From: a virus
DNA length: 46,692 bases
IMG/VR virus record: IMGVR_UViG_3300043539_000845
Location: 1 to 46,692 of that record
Direction: 5' to 3' (one strand)
Shown here in pieces: positions 1-8,817 of this stretch (position 1 is its first letter; each line of letters begins with the position of its first letter). A model generated the notes under the pieces. It made no database searches. It had not been told where the DNA came from and was given only the letters and a program-made list of their open reading frames with translations. Made by a program: the position numbers and the translations under genes.

Positions 1-1453
1 ATTCATGCGGTTCTTTTGGTACGGTACCAGTTAATCCCCATCTAATAGGACAGTGTTTGAAGTTTTGGGTAAGTAGTTTGGTTAGAATTGAAGCGGAGGC
101 TGCGTGACACTCGTCCACGATAACCGCAGTTACCCCATCAATAAACTCAGCAAGTGATAAAATCGCTTGGTCTGGGTCTTTCTTATCGAGTGCTTCTAAA
201 CTTTGCCATGTACAAATGGTGTGGGTTTTGCCAAGTTCTTTTCTATCACCGTAATAAACACCAACATCAAGTCCTACGTTTTTGTAATCTTCTTCGGTTT
301 GTAGTACCAAATCTTTACTAGGTACAATAACCATAGAACGACCATAAGGTTCGCATAACTGACTTAGTGTAGCCGTTGTGATCGTGTTATGTGTTACGAT
401 GAAATCATCTGTTACATATAGATGTTCTGGACTATCAATCATAATACACTTAACTGGTTCATTGGAAACCAATTTGATGTCACTGATTTGTAGTTTTAAA
501 TCCGGTACAGGTAGAGTCGCATCAACTGTATACTTACCATCATTATAAGCTAATCGAGCCAAACCACCAATACTTCTAACAAGTTGCTGGAATCCCTCTG
601 CTTCCGATTTTAATGCAGTCACTAACGGTGTGCCAAGAAGTTTGTTAAGTTGTTCAATTAGATGCAACCGCATCGATAAATCAACAGGATTCGATGCAGA
701 TTGGTGATCCATTGTAACCATTGGAATGCTTAATGCAGATGTCCCACCAAGTAGAACAATAAGACTTTCAGTGGTTACATGACTCCAATCTGAATTGACA
801 AATACCTTCCAAATATGATCACCACAAGCACGAGTAGTTCTACCATCTTCAAATGTTAACGCATAAACGTCTTTGTTACCAGGCTCGAATACATCAAGTA
901 CTGCAACTGATTCACCAGTCGGTGTTAATACTTGGTCACCTACTTGAATATCACCCATTGGTCTAAAACCAGTTGGTGTCAATACGTTACAGGTTAATGG
1001 TTGACACTTACCCGCACCTGTAGAAATAGACTGAAGTGACTGTGGATTTTGCAAGTACATATTAACTGCATGTGCTTGGTCCTCACGTAGCATAATAGGT
1101 TCACCCGCGTATCGATGACCTTCTGGCCAAACTTTACCTTGGTCTGCCCAGTATGATTCAGTTATCGGATCGAATTTCAAATCAATTGGTTTTCTTTTAT
1201 CTTCAATCTCGATTTCATATCCATCGTTTTGAATAATAGGTAATATAACATCCAAATGCGCTAAGAACCCAGTACCACCGATACTAAAGAATGTTTTAGT
1301 ACCATCCCAGCGACCAAGTTTATAGGCTGGCATATGACGAGCATAAGGCAATTCATATTTCAATTTACTAACTAGTTTACGACGGGTTTCAACCGCTAAC
1401 CCATCTATTTGGATGTTTACTTCATCCTTAATTATTAATTTACAGTTTGACAA
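1..1453 (-). CDS. uvsW: UvsW-like DNA/RNA helicase, intein-containing, 3' end outside window
   Basis: Superfamily 2 helicase related to T4 UvsW, which remodels replication forks and recombination intermediates. The N-terminal part (about 149 residues) has the UvsW-like 'GRWDGT' region. The P-loop reads STGAGK and is then interrupted by an intein at residues 150-356; after splicing it reads STGAGK-TITT. The Walker B/DEAD motif is VIVDECH with the DECH box near residue 447. The frame is open to the window edge, so the C-terminal part is missing. No ATG is present at the 5' end. I chose TTG at 1453 because GGAG lies 8 nt upstream; it overlaps the end of the upstream gene by 14 nt. Family confidence is high, start moderate. 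Confidence 0.85.
   Translation of the reverse strand, partial: MSNCKLIIKDEVNIQIDGLAVETRRKLVSKLKYELPYARHMPAYKLGRWDGTKTFFSIGGTGFLAHLDVILPIIQNDGYEIEIEDKRKPIDLKFDPITESYWADQGKVWPEGHRYAGEPIMLREDQAHAVNMYLQNPQSLQSISTGAGKCQPLTCNVLTPTGFRPMGDIQVGDQVLTPTGESVAVLDVFEPGNKDVYALTFEDGRTTRACGDHIWKVFVNSDWSHVTTESLIVLLGGTSALSIPMVTMDHQSASNPVDLSMRLHLIEQLNKLLGTPLVTALKSEAEGFQQLVRSIGGLARLAYNDGKYTVDATLPVPDLKLQISDIKLVSNEPVKCIMIDSPEHLYVTDDFIVTHNTITTATLSQLCEPYGRSMVIVPSKDLVLQTEEDYKNVGLDVGVYYGDRKELGKTHTICTWQSLEALDKKDPDQAILSLAEFIDGVTAVIVDECHAASASILTKLLTQNFKHCPIRWGLTGTVPKEPHE
386..1006 (-). other. Class 3-type intein in the helicase P-loop (207 aa)
   Basis: In-frame intein inserted between the Lys and Thr of the helicase Walker A motif. 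It begins CQPLTCNVLTPTGF and ends IVTHN, followed by extein Thr. It shows the three residues that define class 3 inteins: Trp in block B (GDHIW), Cys at block F position 4 (VKCIMI) and Thr at block G position 5 (VTHN). It is short and I see no LAGLIDADG motif, so it is probably without endonuclease activity. Position 1 is Cys, unlike the Ala of the related terminase intein. The block A region (LTPTGF, MGDIQVGD) is nearly identical to that terminase intein, which suggests common descent. Confidence 0.85.
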
Positions 1454-2567
1454 GGTTCTTACTCCAGTGGTGGATTGTTGGTTTATATTCGCTTAAATGA
1501 ATAACACAAGGATGCGAATCTAGCCATTCTCGGGTTACTACATTTGTTGACGGGTATATGTTGTTTGTAACTAGCATCATAACATTTTCTGATTGATCTA
1601 TCAACCAATTATTCGGTCTGTAGATACTTATTATGATTTTTCCAGAACGTACATTCTTATTCAACCCATATTCAATGACTATATCATTGAGTGGATTGTT
1701 ACCTTTTACCGCAGACCCATACTTAACCTCGTCCATTGAAATAGGTGAGCGTTTAACTGCTTCGATGAAATCTTGTAACCAATAATAATTGTTGCTTGCT
1801 CTATCTAGTACAATACACACTTTACCTTGTATATGGTGGCAAAGTATCAAGAATCTATCGATATCTGTTAACCAAAAAGCATTTTCAGGTAATGAAGCGA
1901 TGCGTTCTACTAAGTTTCTTGGTCTACCAGCATACAAATATCCCATGTGTTTTGCTAAGAATAGGTCTTGAAGTCGATTACCGGTTTTATGTGAATCAAA
2001 CCAAGTATCGGTTTCTTCGGTTGAGTTAACCAAATATACTTGCTTATCGATAACCACACTATGCGGAGATGCTTGCTTTTCTTCAGCTAAGCAATCTTCG
2101 GTTTCAAACGCAATAGTTTCAAATGACGGGTCTATTTCAAAACCATGTCTTAATGCAAAATCGTATAACTGTATGACATTAATATCAAATAGACTACCGG
2201 TGCGATATCGTAACTCGGAATTCCAACTAGTAGATTCATCATCAAATTCAGATTCGAAGTTGGCTTTGATACTAAACGGAAATTGTATATGTACTCGATT
2301 ATCTGTAATCCAGACCCGTTTACCGGTATCTATTTGTCTAAAAGATAATTTCCAACTAGGGTTGTCAAGTACCGGAGATAAGTCAACTGGTACTTGATGC
2401 TTGTGACTAGACATTATGGATAACAAATAACCGGCTTGTTTGTCGGTGAATTGTTTACCATCCTGACACATTGTTTTAAATTGTTTAGCTGCGGTTGCAA
2501 CTGATGGATCAAATTTCTCAACTAATCCATAGAATAAGGGGTACACGTCTTCAATATAAGGTATCAT
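1440..2567 (-). CDS. Hypothetical protein (375 aa) upstream of uvsW
   Basis: I do not recognise this protein. It has no signal peptide or membrane segment. The N-terminus contains a 'FTDKQAGYLLSIM' stretch; the middle has WKLSFRQIDTGKRVWITDN, and the C-terminal half is a mixed alpha/beta region with runs of hydrophobic strands (IVLD, IIISIYRP, VMMLVTNN), so it is probably a globular enzyme or ATPase-like protein. The ATG sits in an ATGA overlap with the stop of the upstream glycosyltransferase-like gene, and the helicase start overlaps its 3' end, so the three genes are co-transcribed. Location suggests a replication or recombination accessory role, but this is inference. Confidence 0.7.
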   Translation of the reverse strand: MIPYIEDVYPLFYGLVEKFDPSVATAAKQFKTMCQDGKQFTDKQAGYLLSIMSSHKHQVPVDLSPVLDNPSWKLSFRQIDTGKRVWITDNRVHIQFPFSIKANFESEFDDESTSWNSELRYRTGSLFDINVIQLYDFALRHGFEIDPSFETIAFETEDCLAEEKQASPHSVVIDKQVYLVNSTEETDTWFDSHKTGNRLQDLFLAKHMGYLYAGRPRNLVERIASLPENAFWLTDIDRFLILCHHIQGKVCIVLDRASNNYYWLQDFIEAVKRSPISMDEVKYGSAVKGNNPLNDIVIEYGLNKNVRSGKIIISIYRPNNWLIDQSENVMMLVTNNIYPSTNVVTREWLDSHPCVIHLSEYKPTIHHWSKNLVKL

Positions 2568-3388
2568 ATAAGTAGTCTTTTTAAAGGTAGGCCAGTGGTA
2601 ATTTCATCTAAAGTCCATTCTGTATGTGTTAATTTTAAAAACCAATCTTCTCTATCGGGTAATACTGGGTTGTGTATCGTTTTCATCGGTGAACTTACTG
2701 GGTATGCCAGACTAGTACTATCACAAATAACAGGTGTTCCATGAATAGCGGCTTGTATAGAAGGACCACTATTGTGATTAACTACACAATGATAATTATA
2801 ATCTATATCGTAGCTATCGTAAGTTCCAGTAACTCGGTTTGGACGTTCACAGTGAACATCTTTTCTAATTGGTACATATATAATTGACCTAGGATGCGGT
2901 CTTACTACTACAGTTCTATCGGTATATTGTCTGATTACTGTGATGGTTTGTTCAATCCAGTCAACCGTTGGCATTTGATGTTGCCATTGTAAACTATCTT
3001 GATGTTGCAATGCAAGTAGAATTTCAGGTTTTCTGGTTGCATTATCTTTTAGTGCCAGTCCTAACTTAGCTGGTCTGTTTTCATCCAAATCAGTTTCATG
3101 ACCGTAGAACCCTAGCGCATTCATGTGATTCAGCGAAACTTTCCATGTAGTTCCACGTATTAGGCTTCCAATTTCTAGTATGACAATTGGTTTATTGGTA
3201 ACTTTAGCTGATTCATATATTCCAGCATTCGGAGCCATTCTGCCTTTCCATAGAACTGACCAGATAACATCAACATCGGAATCTTCGTCTACTACGCTAT
3301 GGCCTAATGCCAGTAATCCTTGTTCAAACGCATCGAATACTGGACCGCTATTCATTGCACCGAACTCTCTATATAACCGAAATCGCAT
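2564..3388 (-). CDS. Capsule-synthesis (KpsS-like, GT-B fold) glycosyltransferase homologue
   Basis: 274 aa. The C-terminal half has the family pattern: VVVRPHPR, then CVVNHNSGPSIQAAIHGTPVI, typical of the sugar-donor domain of capsule polysaccharide transferases (KpsC/KpsS and related GT-B enzymes). It shares this layout with the three genes at 6905-9596, so the phage has four divergent paralogues. A GTG at 3400 would add four residues, but the ATG at 3388 has a well-placed GTGAGG ribosome site, so I prefer it. It overlaps the next gene by ATGA. Likely to act on phage or host surface glycans; the exact sugar is unknown. Confidence 0.65.
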   Translation of the reverse strand: MRFRLYREFGAMNSGPVFDAFEQGLLALGHSVVDEDSDVDVIWSVLWKGRMAPNAGIYESAKVTNKPIVILEIGSLIRGTTWKVSLNHMNALGFYGHETDLDENRPAKLGLALKDNATRKPEILLALQHQDSLQWQHQMPTVDWIEQTITVIRQYTDRTVVVRPHPRSIIYVPIRKDVHCERPNRVTGTYDSYDIDYNYHCVVNHNSGPSIQAAIHGTPVICDSTSLAYPVSSPMKTIHNPVLPDREDWFLKLTHTEWTLDEITTGLPLKRLLI

Positions 3389-3400
3389 TGTAAACCTCAC

Positions 3401-3406
3401 TAAATA
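3401..3406 (+). promoter_or_regulatory. TAAATA late-promoter-like box
   Basis: CTAAATA lies 24 nt before the ATG of the gene at 3430 and resembles the T4 late promoter core (TATAAATA). The same box occurs before several plus-strand genes at 19-27 nt. Activity is inferred. Confidence 0.4.
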
Positions 3407-3429
3407 GTTATTTAACGAATAGAGAAAAT

Positions 3430-4233
3430 ATGAAAGTCACTGTAGTAACAACATTTAATCAAAAAGGTTTGACCACGTATGCTCAACGAATGATCGATTC
3501 ATTCAATGAGAACTGGCCTAAAGAGGTCACTTTACAACTATACCCAGAGAATTGCAAGCCTAATATTGAACATGTTGACAATGCCAGTTTATTCAACCTA
3601 GTAAATGTACCAGAGTTAATGGCATTTAAAGACAAGTGGAAAGATATTCCAATGGCTACTGGTTGGTGTGAAGATTCAACTCAGAAGCACCCAGATAAAA
3701 CACAAAAGGTTGGTTTCAAATGGGATGCAGTTCGCTTCGCTCACAAGGTTTACAGTATATTTCACTGCGCCAGTCGTTCTAAAGCAGATATGTTAATTTG
3801 GATGGATGCTGACACGATTTGCCATAGTCCAATTACGATGGCTGAAATCGAAAGATTATGTCCACCTAATAAAGACATTTGTTTCTTAGGTCGTAAAGGA
3901 AAGTACACCGAATGTGGCTTATATGCCATGAATTTAAAGAGTGAAAAGGTTCGTCGATTCTTAGCTAAGTTCCAACGTTATTATGATGATGCTGAGAATG
4001 GTATTTTCACATTAGAAGAATGGCATGATAGTTATGTATTCGATGCAGTTAGAAAGCTATTTGACTTGAATGAATTAGATTGGAGTAGTCATTTGATTGC
4101 TGGTGAAGGTCATCCATTGATTAATAGTGAATGGGGTGCGTACTTAGACCACTTGAAAGGTGATAGAAAGCAAGCAGCCCGTAGCAATTTATCTGATTTG
4201 AAAGTTCCAAGAACCGAGGCTTATTGGCAGTAG
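3430..4233 (+). CDS. GT-A-type glycosyltransferase with DxD motif
   Basis: 267 aa. The N-terminus is a Rossmann-like nucleotide-sugar strand (MKVTVVTTFNQKGL) and the metal-binding DxD motif is in LIWMDADTIC near residue 125. Similar in length and layout to the convergent gene at 4221 (IWIDSDV), so the two are probable paralogues. Ribosome site AGAGAA before the ATG. Its 3' end overlaps the convergent gene by 13 nt. Likely transfers a sugar onto a surface glycan or onto DNA; the acceptor cannot be told from sequence. Confidence 0.7.
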   Translation: MKVTVVTTFNQKGLTTYAQRMIDSFNENWPKEVTLQLYPENCKPNIEHVDNASLFNLVNVPELMAFKDKWKDIPMATGWCEDSTQKHPDKTQKVGFKWDAVRFAHKVYSIFHCASRSKADMLIWMDADTICHSPITMAEIERLCPPNKDICFLGRKGKYTECGLYAMNLKSEKVRRFLAKFQRYYDDAENGIFTLEEWHDSYVFDAVRKLFDLNELDWSSHLIAGEGHPLINSEWGAYLDHLKGDRKQAARSNLSDLKVPRTEAYWQ

Positions 4234-4988
4234 AGTGGTATTAGTTTAATATCCCCAACAACTGATTGTATATCATCTACAAGGGATTCCTTATCTTTTA
4301 GTCCTGCTTTGAAGTGCATGACATAATCGTTGAGAATGGTCCGAGGCATTGGTGTTTTATGTTTATGACTCGGGCTTAAATCTCTCATGGTAGCCATTTT
4401 AGATAAATCATTTATAACCGCACCTAACACATCACCATCATAGAATCGTCTTAGGTTTTCTGTCAGATGATTATCGTAGTATTCTCGATATCTTTTAGCA
4501 AACTCATCGAATTTATCATGCGTTTTATTCAACACGAAGAAACTCGATTCACAACTGAACCACATACCAGCATCTTGGTTTCCCTTATCTTTTGGATGTT
4601 CAACTCCCATGTAAGTTACTAGATTCGATTTATCACAAAGATCAGCCAATATGGACTTTGTTACTACTGAATGCGTTAGTACATCCGAATCAATCCAAAT
4701 GATATAATCACTATCCAAGTTTTCCATTGCATGTATTATAGAGTAGCCTTTTTTAGCAAATACTTTGACTCTGTTCTTGTAATCTGAATTTTGGAAATCA
4801 ACATATGTTTGACCTAAATCAGTAAATGGTATTTGTATTACACGCGGTGTTTCAGTTAACTCACATTCTTCTACGTAGCATACTATATTAATATCAGAAG
4901 GCCATTTACTCAAAAAGGAAGCTACCGAATACTTACCGATTTGGTTGTAATATTTTTCATTGAAACTGGTTATAACTGTTATTGACAT
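4221..4988 (-). CDS. GT-A-type glycosyltransferase with DxD motif
   Basis: 255 aa. Begins MSITVITSFNEKYYNQIGKY, like the facing gene, with the DxD motif in DYIIWIDSDVLTHS near residue 100. A later segment (FDEFAKRYREYYD, FYDGDVLGAVI) aligns with the FLAKFQRYYDDAENG and WHDSYVFDAV region of the gene at 3430. The two arose by duplication and now face each other with overlapping 3' ends. Ribosome site GAGAA is 8 nt from the ATG. Confidence 0.7.
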   Translation of the reverse strand: MSITVITSFNEKYYNQIGKYSVASFLSKWPSDINIVCYVEECELTETPRVIQIPFTDLGQTYVDFQNSDYKNRVKVFAKKGYSIIHAMENLDSDYIIWIDSDVLTHSVVTKSILADLCDKSNLVTYMGVEHPKDKGNQDAGMWFSCESSFFVLNKTHDKFDEFAKRYREYYDNHLTENLRRFYDGDVLGAVINDLSKMATMRDLSPSHKHKTPMPRTILNDYVMHFKAGLKDKESLVDDIQSVVGDIKLIPLYCQ

Positions 4989-5001
4989 ATTGTATTCTCA
5001 C

Positions 5002-5007
5002 TAAATA
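5002..5007 (+). promoter_or_regulatory. TAAATA late-promoter-like box
   Basis: CTAAATA 18 nt upstream of the ATG at 5026, followed by AAAGGA as ribosome site. Same arrangement as at 3401. Confidence 0.4.
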
Positions 5008-5025
5008 TTTGAAAAAAGGAACTAC

Positions 5026-5691
5026 ATGAAAGCATTTATCATCAAGTCTAATAATGAACTTAGTACACTGCTAGCCAATGATTGTATAGAAGCCGCCTAT
5101 GCATTTGGGTTAAATGTCCAACCATGGATTGCAACCAATGGTGCTACCGACGGATTACGTAAGATGGCTGATTTGGGGTTAACCACTTTTTTATCTAAAA
5201 GCATCAAGAATCGGCTTGGTGTTCTCGGTTGTTTTATTAGCCATTACGAATTATGGATTAAGTGCATCGAGTTAGACGAATCAATCATTATATTAGAACA
5301 TGATGGTTTCATGTTACGGCCACTGCCATCCGACATAAACGATCATTATTCAGATGTGCTAGTATTAGACCCATTCAAACCATCGTCTGACCAATATGAT
5401 ACGCTATTATCTAATAGCAGCCAAGCACCGATTGACTATTACGATCCACCAGCTGATAAACAAACCAAATATGGTGACTTTGTTTTCGGTGCATATGCGT
5501 ATTGCATCAAACCAGCCGCAGCAGAAAAGCTCACTTCGTTCGCGAGAACCACTGGTATATTACCAGCTGATGTCCATATTCACAGGCCATTGGTTGACAT
5601 CAAATCAACCACCGTTCCAATATTTAGATTACATGCGTTCTACAATCCGAGTAACATCATATCGGCTAGTTCAACGACCAATATTTTATAA
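5026..5691 (+). CDS. Glycosyltransferase family 25 (LPS-type) protein
   Basis: 221 aa. The motif pair GVLGCFISHYELW followed by SIIILEHDGF matches the GT25 family signature (GCxxSHxxxW ... ILEDDA), used for galactosyl transfer in lipooligosaccharide synthesis. The usual ED is HD here (EHDG), so metal binding may differ. A clear AAAGGA ribosome site precedes the ATG. The last 26 nt overlap the convergent gene 5666-6313. Confidence 0.7.
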   Translation: MKAFIIKSNNELSTLLANDCIEAAYAFGLNVQPWIATNGATDGLRKMADLGLTTFLSKSIKNRLGVLGCFISHYELWIKCIELDESIIILEHDGFMLRPLPSDINDHYSDVLVLDPFKPSSDQYDTLLSNSSQAPIDYYDPPADKQTKYGDFVFGAYAYCIKPAAAEKLTSFARTTGILPADVHIHRPLVDIKSTTVPIFRLHAFYNPSNIISASSTTNIL

Positions 5692-6313
5692 CATCCGGGT
5701 GTTCTAAATTCAACCAAGGTTTTCGCTTTCTTCCACCAAAGATAACAACCTTAGTTTCTGGTTTAGATTCTTTTTTCGAAAACTTACCAAACCAATTGGG
5801 TTCATCGAGTAAATCTTGAAATCTGGTATGTTCAACTCTATCAATAATATACCCTTGGTCACCAAACCTAGGATGCTCATTGTACAATTTATGCCATTCT
5901 TCGTGCGATTTGGTCAAGTATTCATCCCACAAATTGGAATAATCACCACTCCACCACATGACGCCTGACCCACTTTGTTCTGGTTTCCATGGATCTTGTA
6001 GCATAACAAACGATTCACCGTTGATGATATCGATCAATTCATCGATGTTACCTTTTACGATAGTGTCTAAATCGAAGTATAGGCAGTGTTCAGTCAACCC
6101 AAGTTCTCGCCTAAACATTTGCAATTTACTCCAATACCCAATACCGATATCTAGTAATGGAATCGTGGTAATACCAGTCAACTCAATGTCACTTAAACAG
6201 ATAAATTCAAACGGTTTTGTCAAGTTTTTTTCTAAACCTTTCTTGAAATTGTACACATAATTAGGCAACCATTCAGGTCCACTACGCAGCACGGTTATTA
6301 CTTTTATACTCAT
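5666..6313 (-). CDS. GT-A-type glycosyltransferase
   Basis: 215 aa from the ATG at 6313. Begins MSIKVITVLRSGPEW, with a DxD motif in CLYFDLDTIVKGN near residue 75 and a later GSGVMWWSGD / RFGDQGYI region typical of GT8/GT32-like enzymes. The frame stays open upstream to 6523, but that extension would run into the divergent methyltransferase gene and lacks the domain start. GAGGAA lies 4 nt before the chosen ATG. Product is probably a hexosyl transferase; acceptor unknown. Confidence 0.7.
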   Translation of the reverse strand: MSIKVITVLRSGPEWLPNYVYNFKKGLEKNLTKPFEFICLSDIELTGITTIPLLDIGIGYWSKLQMFRRELGLTEHCLYFDLDTIVKGNIDELIDIINGESFVMLQDPWKPEQSGSGVMWWSGDYSNLWDEYLTKSHEEWHKLYNEHPRFGDQGYIIDRVEHTRFQDLLDEPNWFGKFSKKESKPETKVVIFGGRKRKPWLNLEHPDVIKYWSLN

Positions 6314-6348
6314 TATATTCCTCAAGTTGATATTAGTATGTAGCCACA

Positions 6349-6354
6349 TAAATA
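6349..6354 (+). promoter_or_regulatory. ATAAATA late-promoter-like box
   Basis: CATAAATAC 26 nt before the ATG of the methyltransferase at 6381. It fits the T4 late core. Inferred. Confidence 0.4.
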
Positions 6355-6380
6355 CTGTACATTCAGAATAGGACATTAAT

Positions 6381-6926
6381 ATGCCATATAGTTTAACTAC
6401 CGGTAAACCAGAGACAGGTGATTGGTTTTTACAAAATAATGATAATATCACCAGAGTATTAGATATAGGTGCTGGTTCAGGTACATATCCAAAACTAATA
6501 AAAGACGAATACAACACCTGCAAATCGGCAGAATGGGTTGGTGTTGAGGCATGGGATACTTACATAACTGAGTTCAAGTTAACCGAATTATACGACACTG
6601 TAATTAACATGGATGCTAGGTTAATCGATTGGGATTCATTAGGTAGATTCGATGTAGCAATTGCCGGTGACGTATTGGAACACATGTCCAAAGAAGAAGC
6701 AGTAGTATTAGTCGATAATTTACTAAACATAAGCAAAACACTAATCATTAGCATACCTATCGTTTACATGCCGCAAGACGAGTACGAAGGGAATCCATTC
6801 GAAATACATGTCAAACCAGATTGGTCTCATACTGAAGTAATAGAAACTTGGGGTGATAATATAACTAAGTGGTTTGTTAAAAGCAAGGCCAGTAAAGTCG
6901 GTGTTTATTGGATGTCTAAAAGATAA
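6381..6926 (+). CDS. SAM-dependent class I methyltransferase
   Basis: 181 aa. Motif I is VLDIGAGSGTYPKL near residue 32, the acidic ribose-binding strand is WVGVEAWD, and motif IV-like DVLEHM follows DVAIAGD, the pattern of small-molecule or sugar methyltransferases rather than DNA methyltransferases (no NPPY or PC motif). Within a glycosyltransferase island it probably methylates a sugar or sugar nucleotide (inference). The stop codon TAA lies inside a copy of the dispersed 12-mer (6916-6926). It overlaps the convergent gene by 22 nt. Confidence 0.75.
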   Translation: MPYSLTTGKPETGDWFLQNNDNITRVLDIGAGSGTYPKLIKDEYNTCKSAEWVGVEAWDTYITEFKLTELYDTVINMDARLIDWDSLGRFDVAIAGDVLEHMSKEEAVVLVDNLLNISKTLIISIPIVYMPQDEYEGNPFEIHVKPDWSHTEVIETWGDNITKWFVKSKASKVGVYWMSKR

Positions 6927-7834
6927 CTTCGCATATGAGCCCAACATTCACCTGACTTTAACTCATCAAAGTTCCAGTGAAACATAGATAACCTTTCAAC
7001 CCATTGCTGCCTATCTGGTAGTAATGGGTTTTCTATATCAGATAAATTCAAGTTTGCTACCTCTCTACATTGACTTTTATCTGGGTCGGTAACAAAGATC
7101 GGGTATCCCTCAATAGCAGCACCAACCACTGGACTAGAATTGCAATTCACCACTGCCCAACAATTGATTAAATCATCTTTTAGATTTGGATTGCTACTGA
7201 TAGTCAATCCACGCAACTTATTAGTTGCATTTGTAGAATTAAGCAACTCCTTTGTTGCTTTATCGCCTGGGTGTGGTCTAATAACAATTGGTCTATCGGT
7301 GTACTTTCTTAATTCATTTATTGTAGAAATAGCCCAATCTTGAACATCCATACCACCCATACTCCAACCACCATTTCGTTGCATACAAATCAAAATGTGA
7401 TTACCAGTTGTTCTATTATCTTTTAGTCTTAAGTTTAAGTTCTTACTTATCTTCTGCCATCTAGTAGGATCTATCGCAGAATCGCAGTATATGCCTGTAT
7501 TCGGAAATATACCGTTAAAACTATATCTCAAATAATGTAATGGATTGGAAGTATCCACATAAAGAAACAAGTTACTATCAACTGCAACTGCATACTTACC
7601 AGCTTTGAGCTGTTCTTCGACTACGGTGTTTCTCAATCTCAAGTGTGGTCGTTTAATATCATTACTAACCCAACCCTGTATAACACCAACGTCAGTGGGT
7701 TGATATAAAACGTCGTTTACATTAATAACTACATCACCATTACTCGCAACTCCAGTAGCAAAGTGATTCAATAAATCAACTTTCTCTTGGTTCTTAGCAT
7801 TAGGTACCGACCGATGGTAGATTGCTACTTTCAC
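6905..7834 (-). CDS. Capsule-synthesis (KpsS-like) glycosyltransferase paralogue
   Basis: 309 aa. Contains RPIVIRPHPGDKAT and CWAVVNCNSSPVVGAAIEGYPIFV, the donor-site signature shared with 2564, 7831 and 8814. A conserved tail, NPLLPDRQQWVERLSMFHWNFDELKSG, matches NPVLPDREDWFLKLTHTEWTLDEI in the 2564 protein. It is the last gene of a chain of ATGA-overlapping genes starting at 11680. One coding copy of CTAAAAGATAAT lies at 7415-7426. Confidence 0.65.
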   Translation of the reverse strand: MKVAIYHRSVPNAKNQEKVDLLNHFATGVASNGDVVINVNDVLYQPTDVGVIQGWVSNDIKRPHLRLRNTVVEEQLKAGKYAVAVDSNLFLYVDTSNPLHYLRYSFNGIFPNTGIYCDSAIDPTRWQKISKNLNLRLKDNRTTGNHILICMQRNGGWSMGGMDVQDWAISTINELRKYTDRPIVIRPHPGDKATKELLNSTNATNKLRGLTISSNPNLKDDLINCWAVVNCNSSPVVGAAIEGYPIFVTDPDKSQCREVANLNLSDIENPLLPDRQQWVERLSMFHWNFDELKSGECWAHMRSYLLDIQ

Positions 7835-8817
7835 AACTCACCTAACAGTGGCAACAAATGCTGCCAAACTTTAGATTCAATCATCTCAGATTCTGACCAT
7901 TGACTATTCGCTAACTGATCAACCCATCGTTTTATTTCAAATGTACCAACTTTCTTAGGATTCAGTAGGTCATTGATACGATGACTTGTGATAGGATAAG
8001 CTAAGTTACCTTCGTCCATTGCAATCACAGGAACCCCTGCTAATACTGCGTCAATTGCTGATCCACTGGTATATGTAACGCAAACTCCAGAATTCGATAA
8101 CTCCTCTTGTAAACTTCGATCTAATCCATTAGACCAAGTTATATTTTGATAATTCTTGAATAACACATCGCCAATTTCACTATAAAATTCAGCACGACCT
8201 TTAGCACTCATTGCTGGATGAAATCGAACTACGATTGGTCTATTGGTTATTTCTCTTATAGATGATAGAGTTTCAAGTAGCCACTCACTCATCTTTTGGC
8301 CTCGTAAACTTGCATCGCCTGGTAATTGCAGCAACACCAAGATATTACCTATAGAATGATCTTTCCAACCAGCAAATTCTGGAATATTCAACTGCTTACT
8401 CATTTCTGGTAAACGAGTTTTATCAATTGAATCACCGTAGAATATACCATCATTATTCATAAACCCATCAATACCGATTCGATAATATTGGTATTTGTTA
8501 CTTGACACTATCACTCTACCAAGCACTGGTGTTTCAATGTATATAACATGCTCTGCTTTTTTTGCAATACTCTGTCGAGTGATATGGTGTTCAGCTGACC
8601 TAGGTTTAACCGCACCAAACTGAACCGCAACATCACACGATTCGATTTCATTATCATAACTCAATCGCAAATCAATACCATGCTGTTTTTTCAACATGCG
8701 TTGATTATTAACCGCAAATAACTGAAAGTAATACCGTTCAATACCTTCATAGAATGAACGCAATACATTACGTTCAGCATTATTCGCACCAGATGCAATA
8801 CTAACTAATATCTTCAT
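7831..8817 (-). CDS. Capsule-synthesis (KpsS-like) glycosyltransferase paralogue
   Basis: 328 aa, the longest of the four paralogues. It has NRPIVVRFHPAMS and GVCVTYTSGSAIDAVLAGVPVIAMDEGNLAYPI. In place of the N-S-x-P seen in the others it has TSGSAID, as in many bacterial capsule transferases, so it may be the closest to the ancestral form. Overlaps both neighbours by ATGA, implying coupled translation and balanced amounts. Confidence 0.65.
   Translation of the reverse strand: MKILVSIASGANNAERNVLRSFYEGIERYYFQLFAVNNQRMLKKQHGIDLRLSYDNEIESCDVAVQFGAVKPRSAEHHITRQSIAKKAEHVIYIETPVLGRVIVSSNKYQYYRIGIDGFMNNDGIFYGDSIDKTRLPEMSKQLNIPEFAGWKDHSIGNILVLLQLPGDASLRGQKMSEWLLETLSSIREITNRPIVVRFHPAMSAKGRAEFYSEIGDVLFKNYQNITWSNGLDRSLQEELSNSGVCVTYTSGSAIDAVLAGVPVIAMDEGNLAYPITSHRINDLLNPKKVGTFEIKRWVDQLANSQWSESEMIESKVWQHLLPLLGEL

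Noticed and set aside
6314-6523. 5' extension of the glycosyltransferase at 5666-6313
   Set aside because: It would overlap the divergent methyltransferase and its TAAATA box; the domain starts at MSIKVITVL with a good ribosome site.
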